A stretch of 64,000 bases of DNA from CAYQMF01 sp964418595 (lineage in GTDB: Bacteria > Planctomycetota > UBA1135 > UBA2386), in contig CAYQMF010000014.1 in assembly GCA_964418595.1 (NCBI GenBank), positions 1 through 64,000 of the forward strand, given 5' to 3'. This document shows, piece by piece, positions 16,469 to 26,672 of this stretch (the first letter of the stretch is position 1; each line of letters opens with the position of its first letter). A program made the translations under genes and the position numbers. The notes under the pieces were generated by a model. It searched no databases. It saw only the letters and a list, made by a program, of their open reading frames with translations, and had not been told where the DNA came from.

Positions 16469-18308
16469 TCAGTCCGTGTCCGCCCGTTGCCGCGTGCGCA
16501 GCTCCTGCAGGCGCCGGCCGTAGGCCCGACCCACATCGCGCCGCGTGAGGCGGCCGAGCAGGCGGTTGCCGTCGGCGGCGTCGACCACGGGCAGCTCGTC
16601 GAGCTTCCTGCTGTCGAGTCGATCCATCGCCACGTGCAGGTCGTCCTTGGGCGTAACCGTGATCGGCGGCGTGCTCATCACGTCGCCGGCGATCGCCACG
16701 TGGTGCAGGCTCGCGTCGAAGGTGAACTCGCGCACGTCCCGCACCGACAGCACCCCGACGAACGTCCCGGCGTCGTCCACCACCGGGAAGTAGTCTTCGC
16801 GACTGCCCGCGATCACGTGCACCAGGTGTTCCATGGGCATGCCGACCGGCACCGTCTCCACCGGACCCGGCGTGAACACGTCGCCGACCCGCATCTTCTC
16901 GAGGAGCGCCACCTGATACTCGCCCGCGTGCGCCGGCGACAACGCCCGGTGCGGCACCTGGCTGCGATAGAGCGCCCAGCGCCGGCTGAGCAGGAACGTC
17001 AGCCCGCACACCCACATCGCCGGCAGCAGCAGCCGGTACGAGCCGGTCATCTCCGTGACCATCACGATGGTCGAGATCGGCGTCTTGGCCGCGCCGGCGA
17101 AGAACCCGCACATGCCGACGATCACGAGGTTCTGCGGGTTCTCGATCAGCCCCCACTGGTGGCAGGCGATGCCGACCGCGCCCCCGACCCCACCGCCGAT
17201 CACCATGCTCGGTCCGAACACGCCGGCGCTGCCGCCGGCGCCGATGGTGCACGACGTCGCCACGATCTTCAGCAGCGCGACCATCGCGAGCAGGCGGGCG
17301 CCGGACCATCCGGCCACGTCGCCATCCAGCGCCTGCTGCAGGATCCCGTAGCCGGAGCCGAGTACCGCGAGGCTGCGCGGATCGGCGCTGACCCACAGTG
17401 CCAGGAGCGCGAGGGCGCCGGTGAGCAACCCGCCGAGAGCCGCGACCAGCGGCCGCGGTCCGGGCACGCGCCGGAACGCGGCCTCTGCCCGCTAGCTAGA
17501 AGCACACCGTGTAGAGCGCGATCGCCGGCAGCAGGCAGAGCGCGAGCAGGGTGTACGGAAGCAGCTCCGCGACCCGCGCGAAGGTGAACCCCGGGCCCAG
17601 CACGAACAGCGGCTCCCATTCGCCCATCCAGCCGCAGAACACGCAGTAGGCCACCGCCGACGACAGGAACGCCGGCATGACGACGTCCGACTCCAGCTCC
17701 GCATCGCGGTAGAGGATCTCGGCCGCGAACAGCGCACCCGCGAACGGCGCGCGGAAGATCGCACCGACCCCCGCCGCCATCCCCGCCGAGAGCAACAGGC
17801 GCCGGCGCCGATCGCCGAGCCCGAGCACCTGCGCGAGCCACGACCCCGCGCCGGCGCCGATCTGGGCGATCGGTCCTTCACGCCCACCGCTGCCCCCGGT
17901 GCCGAGCGTGATCGCACTGGCCAGGGCCTTCACCACCGGCACGCGCCCGCGGATGTGACCGCCACGGTTGTGCCACGCGTCGATCGCCGCGTCCGTGCCG
18001 TGCCCGGATGCCTCCGGGGCGAAGCGACGGCACAGGAAGCAGCTCACGAATCCCCCGAGTGCCGGCATCGAGAGCAGGCCGACGACACTGAGAACGACGA
18101 CCGCTTCGCTCGTGAACAGGTGCAGCTCACCGCGCGGACCCACCGGCCGGTAGCCGGCGCCATGCACCAGGGCGAGCTCCGCGACGCCGTGCGCGAGGTA
18201 CTCGAATGCGACTGCCCCGAGGCCCGCGACCGCGCCAACCAGCATGCACAGCAGGTAGACGGCGGAGCGATCGCGGAGGAGCGTGCGGAGGGACAGGGGC
18301 GAGCGCAT
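16469..18308 (-). pseudogene. CLC chloride channel/transporter with CBS pair, frameshifted
   Basis: Two adjacent reading frames make one CLC protein. The N-terminal 270 residues (18308 to 17496) carry GTGGSGGREGP with the gating glutamate and end TVCF-stop. The C-terminal part (17467 to 16469) carries GAGGSAGVFGPSM, further helices and two CBS domains. Reading from the stop into the other frame gives RAEAAFRRVPGPRPL, which restores the expected linker, so a net +4 or -2 change lies at about 17484-17497. The site is CTAGCTAG, which places stops in two frames. Either a real inactivating mutation or a sequencing/assembly error is possible. Confidence 0.8.
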
Positions 18309-18360
18309 TCAGGGGCAGGAGTGCGCGGAGTTCAAGGCGCGAATCAGTCCTCCGCGTCGA

Positions 18361-20289
18361 TCACTCGGCCCATTCGTACAGCACGAACAGAGGCATGGGC
18401 CCGGTGCCCTGCAGTTCGACCTGCAGTCGGCTCGCGTACACCGCCGAGAACCCCGGCACCGGCACTCCGAAACGCAGGCGCCAGTAGAGGCTCTGCTGCG
18501 CGAACGGCGTGACGCGCACCTCGTCGCCGTTGCGCTCGAAGGCGGTGCCGTCGACGCCGGCGATCTGCGGCGCGACCTCGAGGAACATGCGGTCGAACCA
18601 CACGACCACGTAGCGCACGCGGCGGGCGTGCAGCAACGCGCGCAGCGCCGCTCCGTCGCCCGGCTGCGCCAGGTAGGCGCGGTAGGCGTCACGGATCCCT
18701 TCGAGGTTGCGGTGGTAGCCCGACGCCACCACGGGCACGCGAGCGTCGCGCATCAACGGCGCGCCCAGCTCCCACGGCGCGAGCACGGCGCGCGCGTCGC
18801 GACCCCGCGTGCGCTCCGCGAGCACCCGGCACAGCTCGGCGACGCCCTGGTCCGCGCGGCGCGTGAGCGCGGTGCGCGGCGCCGGCCGCGAGGCGCGCGC
18901 GGCGGCGAGGCCGGCGACGACGAAGGCGACGCGCGCAGGCCGCAGCAGGGCGGGCGACCGACGGGCGAGTTCGCCACCGAGCGCCTGCGCGCCCCGCACG
19001 AGCAGGAGCGGAAAGCAGATGCCGAACAGGTGCGCCAGCTTGCTCTCCCAGAGGGCGAGCGCGAACGTGCCGGCCACGAGGAGGAGGAGGGCGACGCGGA
19101 ACGCAGGACTGCGGGCGGCGTCGCGCGCGCACGCGATGCCGAGGACCGGCAGCGCAACCACGCACCACGAGAGCCGCTGCATGCCGGCCTGCCACGAGAA
19201 GCCGCCGCGGTAGCTGAACGCGGCGTGGTACTCCTCGACGCACGTCTGCACCCAGGCGTTGGCGGCGGCGAACCGCGCGAGTTCGCCCTGCACGGCGGCC
19301 ACGTACCCGGGCACGAGCCAGAGCACGCCGAGGCCGACGGCCACGGCCACCCCTGCGGCGGCCACCGCCGGCACGCGCTTCCACACGAGCAGGAGGAACG
19401 CGAGGAACACCGCCGCCTGATGGGTCGTGAACCACGACACCTTGTCCCAGGTCACCGCCCACGGGCTCGTCTGCTCGAGCGTCTGCGCCACGACCAGCAC
19501 GCCGAGCAGCGCGACGGCGCGCGCGAGTTCGTCACGCAGGTGCTCCGGCGGCAGCCCGCGCCGCATCCAGGTCACCTGGACGAACGCGACCGCGCACAGC
19601 AACTGCACGAGCAGCATCGACTCGGTGGAGACCCACACGGCGCCGCCGAGCGCGGCACCGGCGAGCCACGCCAGACCGCGACCGCCGAGGCCTTCGCAGC
19701 GCCGCAGCCAGGCGAGCACGCTGGCGAGCAGCAGCAGGTGCTGCAGGTTCTGATGGTCGCCGTTGCCCAGCCACGACACGCTGAGGACCGGGTTGCCGAG
19801 CGTGTAGAACGCGCCCGCCAGGAGCGCGCCCGGGTCGCCGAGGAGACGCCGCGCAAGGCCCAGGAACACCAGCAGCGCGACGCACGCGAGCAGCGGACCG
19901 GCGAGGACCGCCGCGGCTTCGTACTTGCGGGCCTGCGGCAGGACCCAGCGCACCAGCGGATCGAGCCCGCGCAGGATCCACTCCATGGGCAACGTCCAGT
20001 GGATCTCCGTGCCCTCCGGGAAGCCGTCCTGCACTTCGCGCAGCGGGTAGCCCGGGCTGTGGTCGCGCGCCTCGAGGTGCGCGAGCCAGCGCAGCGTGTC
20101 GTTGTCGTACGGAGTGACGGCCTCCGGCCGCACGACGATCCGGTGATCGCCCAGGCGAGCGAAGAACGCGCCGCACACGAGGGCCGCGGCCACGAGCCAG
20201 AACCAGCGGCGGGCGGATCGACGAGGGTCGGCGCAGTCGGGCACGGCGGAAGGAGAGCGCAACGCGATCGCCGAGAGAAGCGCGCGCAT
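18361..20289 (-). CDS. STT3/AglB-related GT-C membrane glycosyltransferase
   Basis: 642 residues with an N-terminal helix, a large first external loop and about ten further hydrophobic segments. The loop holds PYDNDTLRWLAHLEARDHSP (acidic DND at 62-64) and GFPEGTEIHWTLPMEW. Later comes GNGDHQNLQHLL, similar to the GxxDH(H/Q) motif of STT3/AglB oligosaccharyltransferases. I see no WWDYG motif, so peptide-acceptor use is unproven. ATG 20289 is chosen over ATG 20322 because the latter would overlap the divergent neighbour. It lies 52 nt upstream of the CLC gene on the same strand. Confidence 0.7.
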   Translation of the reverse strand: MRALLSAIALRSPSAVPDCADPRRSARRWFWLVAAALVCGAFFARLGDHRIVVRPEAVTPYDNDTLRWLAHLEARDHSPGYPLREVQDGFPEGTEIHWTLPMEWILRGLDPLVRWVLPQARKYEAAAVLAGPLLACVALLVFLGLARRLLGDPGALLAGAFYTLGNPVLSVSWLGNGDHQNLQHLLLLASVLAWLRRCEGLGGRGLAWLAGAALGGAVWVSTESMLLVQLLCAVAFVQVTWMRRGLPPEHLRDELARAVALLGVLVVAQTLEQTSPWAVTWDKVSWFTTHQAAVFLAFLLLVWKRVPAVAAAGVAVAVGLGVLWLVPGYVAAVQGELARFAAANAWVQTCVEEYHAAFSYRGGFSWQAGMQRLSWCVVALPVLGIACARDAARSPAFRVALLLLVAGTFALALWESKLAHLFGICFPLLLVRGAQALGGELARRSPALLRPARVAFVVAGLAAARASRPAPRTALTRRADQGVAELCRVLAERTRGRDARAVLAPWELGAPLMRDARVPVVASGYHRNLEGIRDAYRAYLAQPGDGAALRALLHARRVRYVVVWFDRMFLEVAPQIAGVDGTAFERNGDEVRVTPFAQQSLYWRLRFGVPVPGFSAVYASRLQVELQGTGPMPLFVLYEWAE

Positions 20290-20306
20290 GCCCGGACCGC
20301 GACTCC

Positions 20307-20312
20307 TACCAT
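20307..20312 (+). promoter_or_regulatory. -10-like TACCAT, leaderless-type
   Basis: TACCAT ends exactly 8 nt before ATG 20321. The divergent genes are only 31 nt apart, which leaves no room for a conventional leader and promoter for both. Confidence 0.45.
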
Positions 20313-20320
20313 CCCCGCCC

Positions 20321-22096
20321 ATGTCGCCGTCCTTGGTCCGCGCCTGCGGTCCCGTCGTGGTCGCCGTCGCGTGGCTCGCGATGGTCGTCTGGACCTGGGG
20401 CTCGTGGGCCGACCCGCTCGTCGACTTCGGCCGGGAGCTGTACGTCCCGTGGCGGATCCTCGAGGGTGATCGCCTCTACGTGGATCTCGCGTACTTCAAC
20501 GGCCCGCTGTCGCCGCACGTGAACGCGCTGTGGTTCCTGGTCGGCGGCACGAGCCTGCGCACGTTGTTCATCGCCAACCTCGCCCTGGTCGCGCTGGTGG
20601 CGGGCATGCTCTGGCACCTCCTGCGTCCCGTGACGAGCGCGCTCGCGACGACCATCGGCTGCGTGGCCTTCGTGCTGCTGTTCGCGTTCGAGCAGTTGCT
20701 GTGGGTGTCGGTCTTCAACTGGGTCGCGCCCTACTCGCACGAGGTGACGCACGGCATCGCCCTCGGCCTCGCGTCGCTGCTCTGCTTCGCGCGCCACCTG
20801 CGCCACGGCGGCACGCTCGTCCTCGCCGGCAGCGGCCTGTGCGCGGGGCTCGGGTTCCTCACCAAGCCGGAGACCTTCCTCGCGACCGCGGGTGCGTTGG
20901 CGGTAGCCTGCGCGCTCGCGCCGGGCGGCGAAGGCTCAGGCACCCGGCTCCGCCGCCCGTTGACCCTCGCGTGCACGGGCCTTGCCGTGGTGGGTCTCGC
21001 CTTCCTGCTCCTCCTCCTGCGTCTGCCCGCCGGCGACGCCTTCGCGGGCGTGCTCGGCGGCTGGCGCCACGTGTGGAACCCCGCGCTCGGCGCGATGCCG
21101 TTCTACCGGGATCTCCTCGGCATCCACGACCCCGCGACCACGCTGCGCCACTTCGGGCAGTGGTGCGTGGCGCTTGCCGCCGTCCTGCTGCCGGCCGCGG
21201 TCGTCGTGTGGATCGCTCGCCCGCGTCGCCTGGGCGTCGTGCTCGGCCTCGCCGCGCTGGTCGTCGCCATCGACCTCGGCCTCGCCCTCGTGGCCCGCGT
21301 CCAATGGTGGCGCATCGGCCAGATCCTGCCGCTCGCGATGCTCGGGCTCGCACTCGCGGAGGCGCGTCGGGCATGGCGAAGGCACCGCGACCCGGGCGCG
21401 GCCCGCAGCGTCATGCGCGCCGCGCTCGCCACCTTCGCGCTCCTGCTCCTGCTCAAGATGCTCTTCAATGCCCGCTTCGAGCACTACGGCTTCGCGCTGG
21501 CGATGCCGGCGGCCGTGCTCGGCACAGCCCTCCTCCTCGACTGGCTGCCGCGCGTGCTCGCGCGCCGCGGCGGCAACCCGCTGCCCTTCCAGGCCGCGGG
21601 TGCGGTGGTGCTCGTGGCCACGACGGTGGGCGTGTTGCACGGCACGAAGACCCATCTCGACGCCAAGACCACCGTCGTCGGCAGTGGTGCGGACGAACTG
21701 CGCGCCGACCACCGCGGCCGCTGCGTGCAGGAGATCGTGACGGCGATCGAGACGCAGCGCGCGCCGGGCCAGACCCTCGCCGTGCTCCCGGAGGGCTGCA
21801 CCCTCAACTTCTGGCTGCGCATGCCCAACCCCACGCGCTTCATCAACCTCATGCCGCCGGAGGTCGCGATGTTCGGCGCACCGACCATCGCCGCCGCCTA
21901 CCGCGCCGACCCGCCCGACTTCCTGGTGCTCGCCCACAAGGACACGGCGGAGTACGGCCCCCGCTTCTTCGGCGCCGACTACCTCGCGGAGATGCGGACC
22001 TGGATCAATGCGAACTACAGCTTCGTGCTCGGCACGGGCGACCAGCCCTTCGTCGAGGCCCAGCAGTTCGGGATGGTGCTGCTGCGCCGACGGTGA
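20321..22096 (+). CDS. GT-C type membrane protein (putative glycosyltransferase)
   Basis: 591 residues with about eleven hydrophobic segments and a C-terminal soluble part (about 460-591). The first loop WADPLVDFGRELYVPWRILEGDRLYVDLAYFNGPLSPH has the acidic-residue-plus-aromatic layout of GT39/PMT-type enzymes using polyprenyl-phosphate sugars. LGFLTKPETF between helices matches the LxxTK(P/W) element of that superfamily. No close named family is recognised. It is divergent from the STT3-like gene and convergent with the next GT39. Confidence 0.68.
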   Translation: MSPSLVRACGPVVVAVAWLAMVVWTWGSWADPLVDFGRELYVPWRILEGDRLYVDLAYFNGPLSPHVNALWFLVGGTSLRTLFIANLALVALVAGMLWHLLRPVTSALATTIGCVAFVLLFAFEQLLWVSVFNWVAPYSHEVTHGIALGLASLLCFARHLRHGGTLVLAGSGLCAGLGFLTKPETFLATAGALAVACALAPGGEGSGTRLRRPLTLACTGLAVVGLAFLLLLLRLPAGDAFAGVLGGWRHVWNPALGAMPFYRDLLGIHDPATTLRHFGQWCVALAAVLLPAAVVVWIARPRRLGVVLGLAALVVAIDLGLALVARVQWWRIGQILPLAMLGLALAEARRAWRRHRDPGAARSVMRAALATFALLLLLKMLFNARFEHYGFALAMPAAVLGTALLLDWLPRVLARRGGNPLPFQAAGAVVLVATTVGVLHGTKTHLDAKTTVVGSGADELRADHRGRCVQEIVTAIETQRAPGQTLAVLPEGCTLNFWLRMPNPTRFINLMPPEVAMFGAPTIAAAYRADPPDFLVLAHKDTAEYGPRFFGADYLAEMRTWINANYSFVLGTGDQPFVEAQQFGMVLLRRR

Positions 22097-22120
22097 GCCG
22101 CGCAGTCAGCGGCGCGCAGG

Positions 22121-23683
22121 TCAGAGGACCAGCACCTGGAACATCGAGAGGAAGTAGTCGAACGTGCGCGCGTGCGGCACTGGGCGCTTGCTCGCCGTGC
22201 CCTCGAGGCCCAGCAGGAGCGTGCGGTCCATGCGCGCGTCGACGACCCAGATCGCCGAACCTCCCGGTGGCCGGTAGGCCGCGATGACCTTGTCGAGCTG
22301 CGCCTCGATCTCCTCGGGACGGAAGCTCCACACCAGCGGCGTCAGCGTGCGGTAGCCGCCGATCCGCTGCTCCATGTACCCGGTCTGCGTGTGCGGAAAC
22401 CCGACGTGCTCGCTCAGCGCTTCGCGATCCAGGTAGTAGCGCAGCATCGCCAGGCTCTGCATGTCGCAGAGGATCGTGCTGCCCGCCGGCGCGTTGGCGC
22501 GCAGGAACGCGAGGCCTTCCGCCATGGCCGCGCGCGTGAGGTTGCTGCGATGGCCGGCGCGGCCCTCGGTAGCGGCGGCGAAGGTCCACGTCGCGACCAG
22601 CGCCAGCGCCGCGGCGACCGTCGCCCAGCCTCGCCAGCGCCCGAGCCAGGCGATGGGCAACGCCAGCGCGGCGAGCGCGAAGGGCGCCAGGAACGTCGAG
22701 TGCCGGCTCCCGCCGTACGGGAACAGGTTGAGGATCCCGGCGACGCAGGCGAGCAGGGGCGTGAGCACGAGCAGCAGCGTCGGCGCGAGTCCGTACCGGC
22801 GGGCGCACACGACCGCACCCGCCACCGCCAGCAGGAGCAGCACGACGCCGAGCACGAGCTGGGCCGGCACCGCGCCGACCGGCACGGCGAGCCACAGGCA
22901 CAAGCGCACGGTGCTGTCCCAGGCAAAGCCGAGGATGGCACCCACGGAGTGGCCGCCCGCGCCGAGGTACGACTGCGACAGCCACGAGCCGATGGCTTCC
23001 TTCTCCATCCCGCCGCCGTGCAGGTGGCGCAGATGCGTGAACCACAGGAACGCGTACACGGCGGCGGCGACGGTCTCGACCGCCAGCCAGGTGAAGACGA
23101 AGGCGCGCGCCGGTCGGCGGCGCACGATCTGGACGAGCCCGTACACACCGAGCGCCGCGGTGACCCACACCATCGAGTAGTGCGTGAGGATCGCCAGGAT
23201 CAGGAACGCACCATGGGCGAGGAGCGCGCGCGCCGACCAGGCGGTCAACGCGCGCTGCAGGCAGACAAGCGTGCCGGCGATACCGAACAGGAGCAGCCCG
23301 TAGCCGCGCACCTCGGCGCTGACCTCGACGAGGCCGGGTGCGGTAGCGACCAGCACGGCGACCACGGCGCCGGTGCGCACATCGAACAGCAGCGTCGCCC
23401 AGCGCGCGAGCAGCCAGATCGCCGCAGACCCGAACAGCACCGCAGGCAGGCGCAGCCACAGCTCCGACGTGCCGAGCAGGTGCCAGGCATACAACGACAG
23501 GAAATACAGCGGCGGGTGCGCGTTGGTCTTGCTCGCCGCGTACACGAGCCCGGCGTCGGCGCGGTGGAACAGCTCGTAGTGCAGCGCCTCGTCGCCGTTG
23601 AACCGCATGAGGAGTGCGGTCCACAGGCGCAACGCAAAGCCGAGGACGACGGCGCCGAGCACGATCCAGCGCGCGTGCTTCAC
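22121..23683 (-). CDS. Glycosyltransferase family 39-like membrane protein
   Basis: 520 residues with a dozen hydrophobic segments. The first loop RFNGDEALHYELFHRAD (D31, E32) and ASKTNAHPPLYFLSLYAWH are typical of GT39 (dolichyl-phosphate-mannose mannosyltransferase-like) proteins. The start is GTG 23683; GGAGG lies 12 nt upstream, a rather long spacing. It is the third large GT-C protein in 5.3 kb, so the region probably handles surface glycan assembly (inference). Donor and acceptor are unknown. Confidence 0.75.
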   Translation of the reverse strand: MKHARWIVLGAVVLGFALRLWTALLMRFNGDEALHYELFHRADAGLVYAASKTNAHPPLYFLSLYAWHLLGTSELWLRLPAVLFGSAAIWLLARWATLLFDVRTGAVVAVLVATAPGLVEVSAEVRGYGLLLFGIAGTLVCLQRALTAWSARALLAHGAFLILAILTHYSMVWVTAALGVYGLVQIVRRRPARAFVFTWLAVETVAAAVYAFLWFTHLRHLHGGGMEKEAIGSWLSQSYLGAGGHSVGAILGFAWDSTVRLCLWLAVPVGAVPAQLVLGVVLLLLAVAGAVVCARRYGLAPTLLLVLTPLLACVAGILNLFPYGGSRHSTFLAPFALAALALPIAWLGRWRGWATVAAALALVATWTFAAATEGRAGHRSNLTRAAMAEGLAFLRANAPAGSTILCDMQSLAMLRYYLDREALSEHVGFPHTQTGYMEQRIGGYRTLTPLVWSFRPEEIEAQLDKVIAAYRPPGGSAIWVVDARMDRTLLLGLEGTASKRPVPHARTFDYFLSMFQVLVL

Positions 23684-23884
23684 GATCGCGCATCGCCTCC
23701 GGCGATCGGACGCGGTGCGATCCGGCTCAGCCGCGGCAACCGGACCCGAGATCCGTCGAGGGAGACGCTGGCAAGGAGCATGGGTGGATCTCAGGTGATG
23801 CGGCCGCGGAAAGCAATCCGACGCCCCAGCACCGGAGGGTGCAGCCCTGGCAGAGCACGGCGCCGGTTCATCGTCACCTAGCTC

Positions 23885-25741
23885 CTAGCGCGACTCCCGC
23901 CCGGCCCCGTGACGCATGAGTGCCTTCAGCTCGTCGAGATGCTCCGCGTACACCGCGCGTGGCGTGCACCCGTGGCGTTCGCACAGCGCCGCCGCCATGC
24001 CGACGATCTCGCCCATCATCCCGCAGGTCTGCATCACCCGCACGGCGCCGAGCGCCTCGTGCGTGACGCTGATGTCCCGCCCCGCCATGAACAGGTTGTC
24101 GATGTTGCGGCTGTAGAGGCTGCGGTAGGGCGCCCAGTAGGGCCCCTGGTAGGTGAAGCCCTGGCCGCGCGTGTAGTCGGAGATGAACTCGTCGCCGGCA
24201 TGCCCTTCGGAATAGGTCCGGTGCGGGAAGTGCAGGTCGATGTGCCAGGTGCAGGGGAACGCGCCGTCGGGGAACGGCCGCATCGCGTGGAAGTCGTCGG
24301 CGGTCAGCACGACGTCGCCGAGCAGCCGCCGCGACTCGCGCTTGCCGGCGATGAACGCCGCCCACTTCAGCCGATGGTTCGGGTGCCGGCCATCCACGTT
24401 CTTGATGGCGTCCCACGCCCCGAACATCGCGCGCAGGTTCTGGTCGCGCATGCGCTCGAGGTCGGTGATCGGGTGACGATCGAAGCCGGTCTCCCAGAAC
24501 CAGCCGCCGAGCTGGCGCAGGTCGCCGTCCTTGCGCCCCGGGAAGGGGCGATCGCCGAGGTCGACCGCCCATGGACAGCGCGGGAACGGTGCCAGGGTCG
24601 TGCTCGCGGTGAACGTGATCGACAGCGGGTCGTCGTCTTCGCATTCGCAGCGGAGCTGGTGCTCGTTCTTCTCTACGGCGCCGACGTTCCAGAGGTTGCT
24701 CACGCCCATGTGGCCCTCCTCCGTCATGTCGAAGTCGGCACCGACGAGCGCGCCGACGACGCCATCGCCAGTCGCGTCGAGGAAGCGATCGGCGGTGAGG
24801 CGCTGGCGGCGGCCGCTGCGCGTGTGCTGTGCAACGACCGCAACGACGAGGGCATCCTTCGTCTCCACGGCGTTGGCGCGATGTTCGAGGAGCAGAGTGA
24901 GGTTCGGCTCGGCGCGCGCCAGCTCGAGCTTGCGTCGGTCCTCGTAGATCCCCGCCTCGCCCGCGTTGCCGTCGCCCGCACCCTTCTTGCGCACGAGCTC
25001 ACGCACGACGTCGCCGACGCGCGGGTACGGCTCGTGGTTGGTGTGCCCCTCGGGCCACACCCGCACCTCCGAGCTGCCGTTGCCGCCGAGCACCGGTCGA
25101 TCCTGGAGCAGGGCGATGGACAACCCAAGCCGCGCCGCCGTGATCGCCGCCGCGGTGCCCGCGATGCCGCCGCCGACGACGACGAGGTCGAAGTGTCCGA
25201 CGGCAGCCGGCGCCTTGTCCCACCCGAGCGACCGCCCACGCAGCCGCTCCAGCTCCTCGCCGCCATCGGGCGGGGCGAACGCGGGATCGCGCGCGAACAG
25301 GATCGCATCGCAGCGTCCGTCGAACCCGGCGAGGTCGTGCAGCGCGAGCTGCGCGCGTTCGCCCACGGTCACCGGGCCGCCTGCCTGCCAGTGCCACGCT
25401 TCGCCTTCGGTGCCGAACGTGGTCGCCAGGGCAACGCCATCGACCCGCAACTGGAAGCGACCCGGCGCCCCCGGCGCATTCCACGGCGCGACCCAGTCGC
25501 GTGTGCGCACGAACACGTGCCACGAACCGGCCGTCGGGAACGCGACCGTCGTCGTCGCAGCGCGCACCGGCTCCCCCAGCCCGTGCGCGAGCAGGAACGG
25601 CGAGCCCATGAAGTCCATGAACTGCTGATCGACGACCCAGCCGCCGGTGTCCGCGAACGCCTCGGCCTCGACCAGGACGAGCGACGGCGTCTGTGCAGCG
25701 AGAGTCGGAGCCGCCACGAGGAACAGGCAGGCGCAGATCAT
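23885..25741 (-). CDS. Secreted FAD-dependent oxidoreductase (FAD_oxidored family)
   Basis: 618 residues. A signal peptide (about 1-16) precedes a beta-sandwich domain (about 20-150, EAEAFADTGGWVVDQQF) resembling carbohydrate-binding modules. The flavin domain follows, with DLVVVGGGIAGTAAAI (GGGIAG at 190-195), GNGSSEVRVWPEGH and a C-terminal FAD block NLFMAGRDIS...GAVRVMQTCGMMG. Such proteins are abundant in planctomycetes and are thought to oxidise sugar-type substrates. The divergent neighbour is a DUF1080 hydrolase, which fits a 3-keto-glycoside route, but the substrate is inferred. Confidence 0.82.
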   Translation of the reverse strand: MICACLFLVAAPTLAAQTPSLVLVEAEAFADTGGWVVDQQFMDFMGSPFLLAHGLGEPVRAATTTVAFPTAGSWHVFVRTRDWVAPWNAPGAPGRFQLRVDGVALATTFGTEGEAWHWQAGGPVTVGERAQLALHDLAGFDGRCDAILFARDPAFAPPDGGEELERLRGRSLGWDKAPAAVGHFDLVVVGGGIAGTAAAITAARLGLSIALLQDRPVLGGNGSSEVRVWPEGHTNHEPYPRVGDVVRELVRKKGAGDGNAGEAGIYEDRRKLELARAEPNLTLLLEHRANAVETKDALVVAVVAQHTRSGRRQRLTADRFLDATGDGVVGALVGADFDMTEEGHMGVSNLWNVGAVEKNEHQLRCECEDDDPLSITFTASTTLAPFPRCPWAVDLGDRPFPGRKDGDLRQLGGWFWETGFDRHPITDLERMRDQNLRAMFGAWDAIKNVDGRHPNHRLKWAAFIAGKRESRRLLGDVVLTADDFHAMRPFPDGAFPCTWHIDLHFPHRTYSEGHAGDEFISDYTRGQGFTYQGPYWAPYRSLYSRNIDNLFMAGRDISVTHEALGAVRVMQTCGMMGEIVGMAAALCERHGCTPRAVYAEHLDELKALMRHGAGRESR

Positions 25742-25883
25742 CGAGAGATCTCAGGGGATGCGGGCGAGGATTGCAATCCGACGCGCCTCGCGGCCAGCGC
25801 AGGGCCGCGACGGCAAGCGTCACCAGCGCGCGCTGACGAACGACGCGCTATGGTCGCCGCCCTCGCTAAGCGACCCCGCAGCC

Positions 25884-26645
25884 ATGAACCCGACCCGCCT
25901 CGCCCTTCCCCTCACCGCTCTCCTCGCCGCCTCGACCTTCGTCCCCGCCCCCGACGACAACGCCCTGCCGAAGGCGTGGATCACCGGCGCCGGGTGGACG
26001 ACGCTCGGCCTCGCGGACTTCGAGAACGTCAACGGCACGCCCGAGACCTGGACCGAGCGTGACGGCGTGATCGTGTGCACCGGCAAGCCGCTGGGTAGCG
26101 CGCGCACGAAACGCACCTACCGCAACTTCGAGATGGTGCTCGAGTGGAAGCACCACACGCACGGCGGCAACTCCGGCGTGTTCGTGTGGTGCCCGGAGAC
26201 GGCCTTCACCGACCTGCCCCCCGGCCAACTGCCCCGCAGCGGCATCGAGGTGCAGGTGCTCGACCTCGGCTACGAGGAGAACTGGGAGAAGAGCAAGGGC
26301 GCGCCGTCGGACTGGTTCACGAGCCACGGCGACGTGTTCCCCGTCGGCGCGGCGAAGATGACCGCGTTCACGCCGACCATCCGCTACGCGAAGGCCGACG
26401 GCACGGAGTACACGGTCGGCAAGCCGGACAGCGCCCGCAGCTTCCCGACCGCGCGCCGCACGCGCGCCGCGGGCGAATGGAACCACTACTACATCCGCGC
26501 CATCAACGGCGAGGTGCGCTTGTGGGTGAACGGCGAGGAAGTGAACGGTGGCCGGCAGTGCACTCCGAGCGAGGGTTACCTCGCGCTCGAGGCCGAAGGT
26601 GCGCTCGTCGAGTTCCGCAACCTTCGCCTGCGCGAGCTGCCGTAG
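25884..26645 (+). CDS. 3-keto-disaccharide hydrolase (DUF1080) family protein, secreted
   Basis: 253 residues with signal peptide (about 1-20) and a concanavalin-like beta-sandwich. Typical blocks are YRNFEMVLEWKHHTHGGNSGVFVWCP, LPRSGIEVQVLDLGY, GEWNHYYIRAINGEVRLWVNG and GYLALEAEGALVEFRNLRLREL. Characterised relatives cleave 3-keto-glucosides, and most are secreted. ATG 25884 is the only start giving a signal peptide. TATGGT lies 30 nt upstream. It is divergent from the FAD oxidoreductase (142-nt gap). Confidence 0.9.
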   Translation: MNPTRLALPLTALLAASTFVPAPDDNALPKAWITGAGWTTLGLADFENVNGTPETWTERDGVIVCTGKPLGSARTKRTYRNFEMVLEWKHHTHGGNSGVFVWCPETAFTDLPPGQLPRSGIEVQVLDLGYEENWEKSKGAPSDWFTSHGDVFPVGAAKMTAFTPTIRYAKADGTEYTVGKPDSARSFPTARRTRAAGEWNHYYIRAINGEVRLWVNGEEVNGGRQCTPSEGYLALEAEGALVEFRNLRLRELP

Positions 26646-26672
26646 AGCACGAAGTCCGAGCGTGCGCGGACT

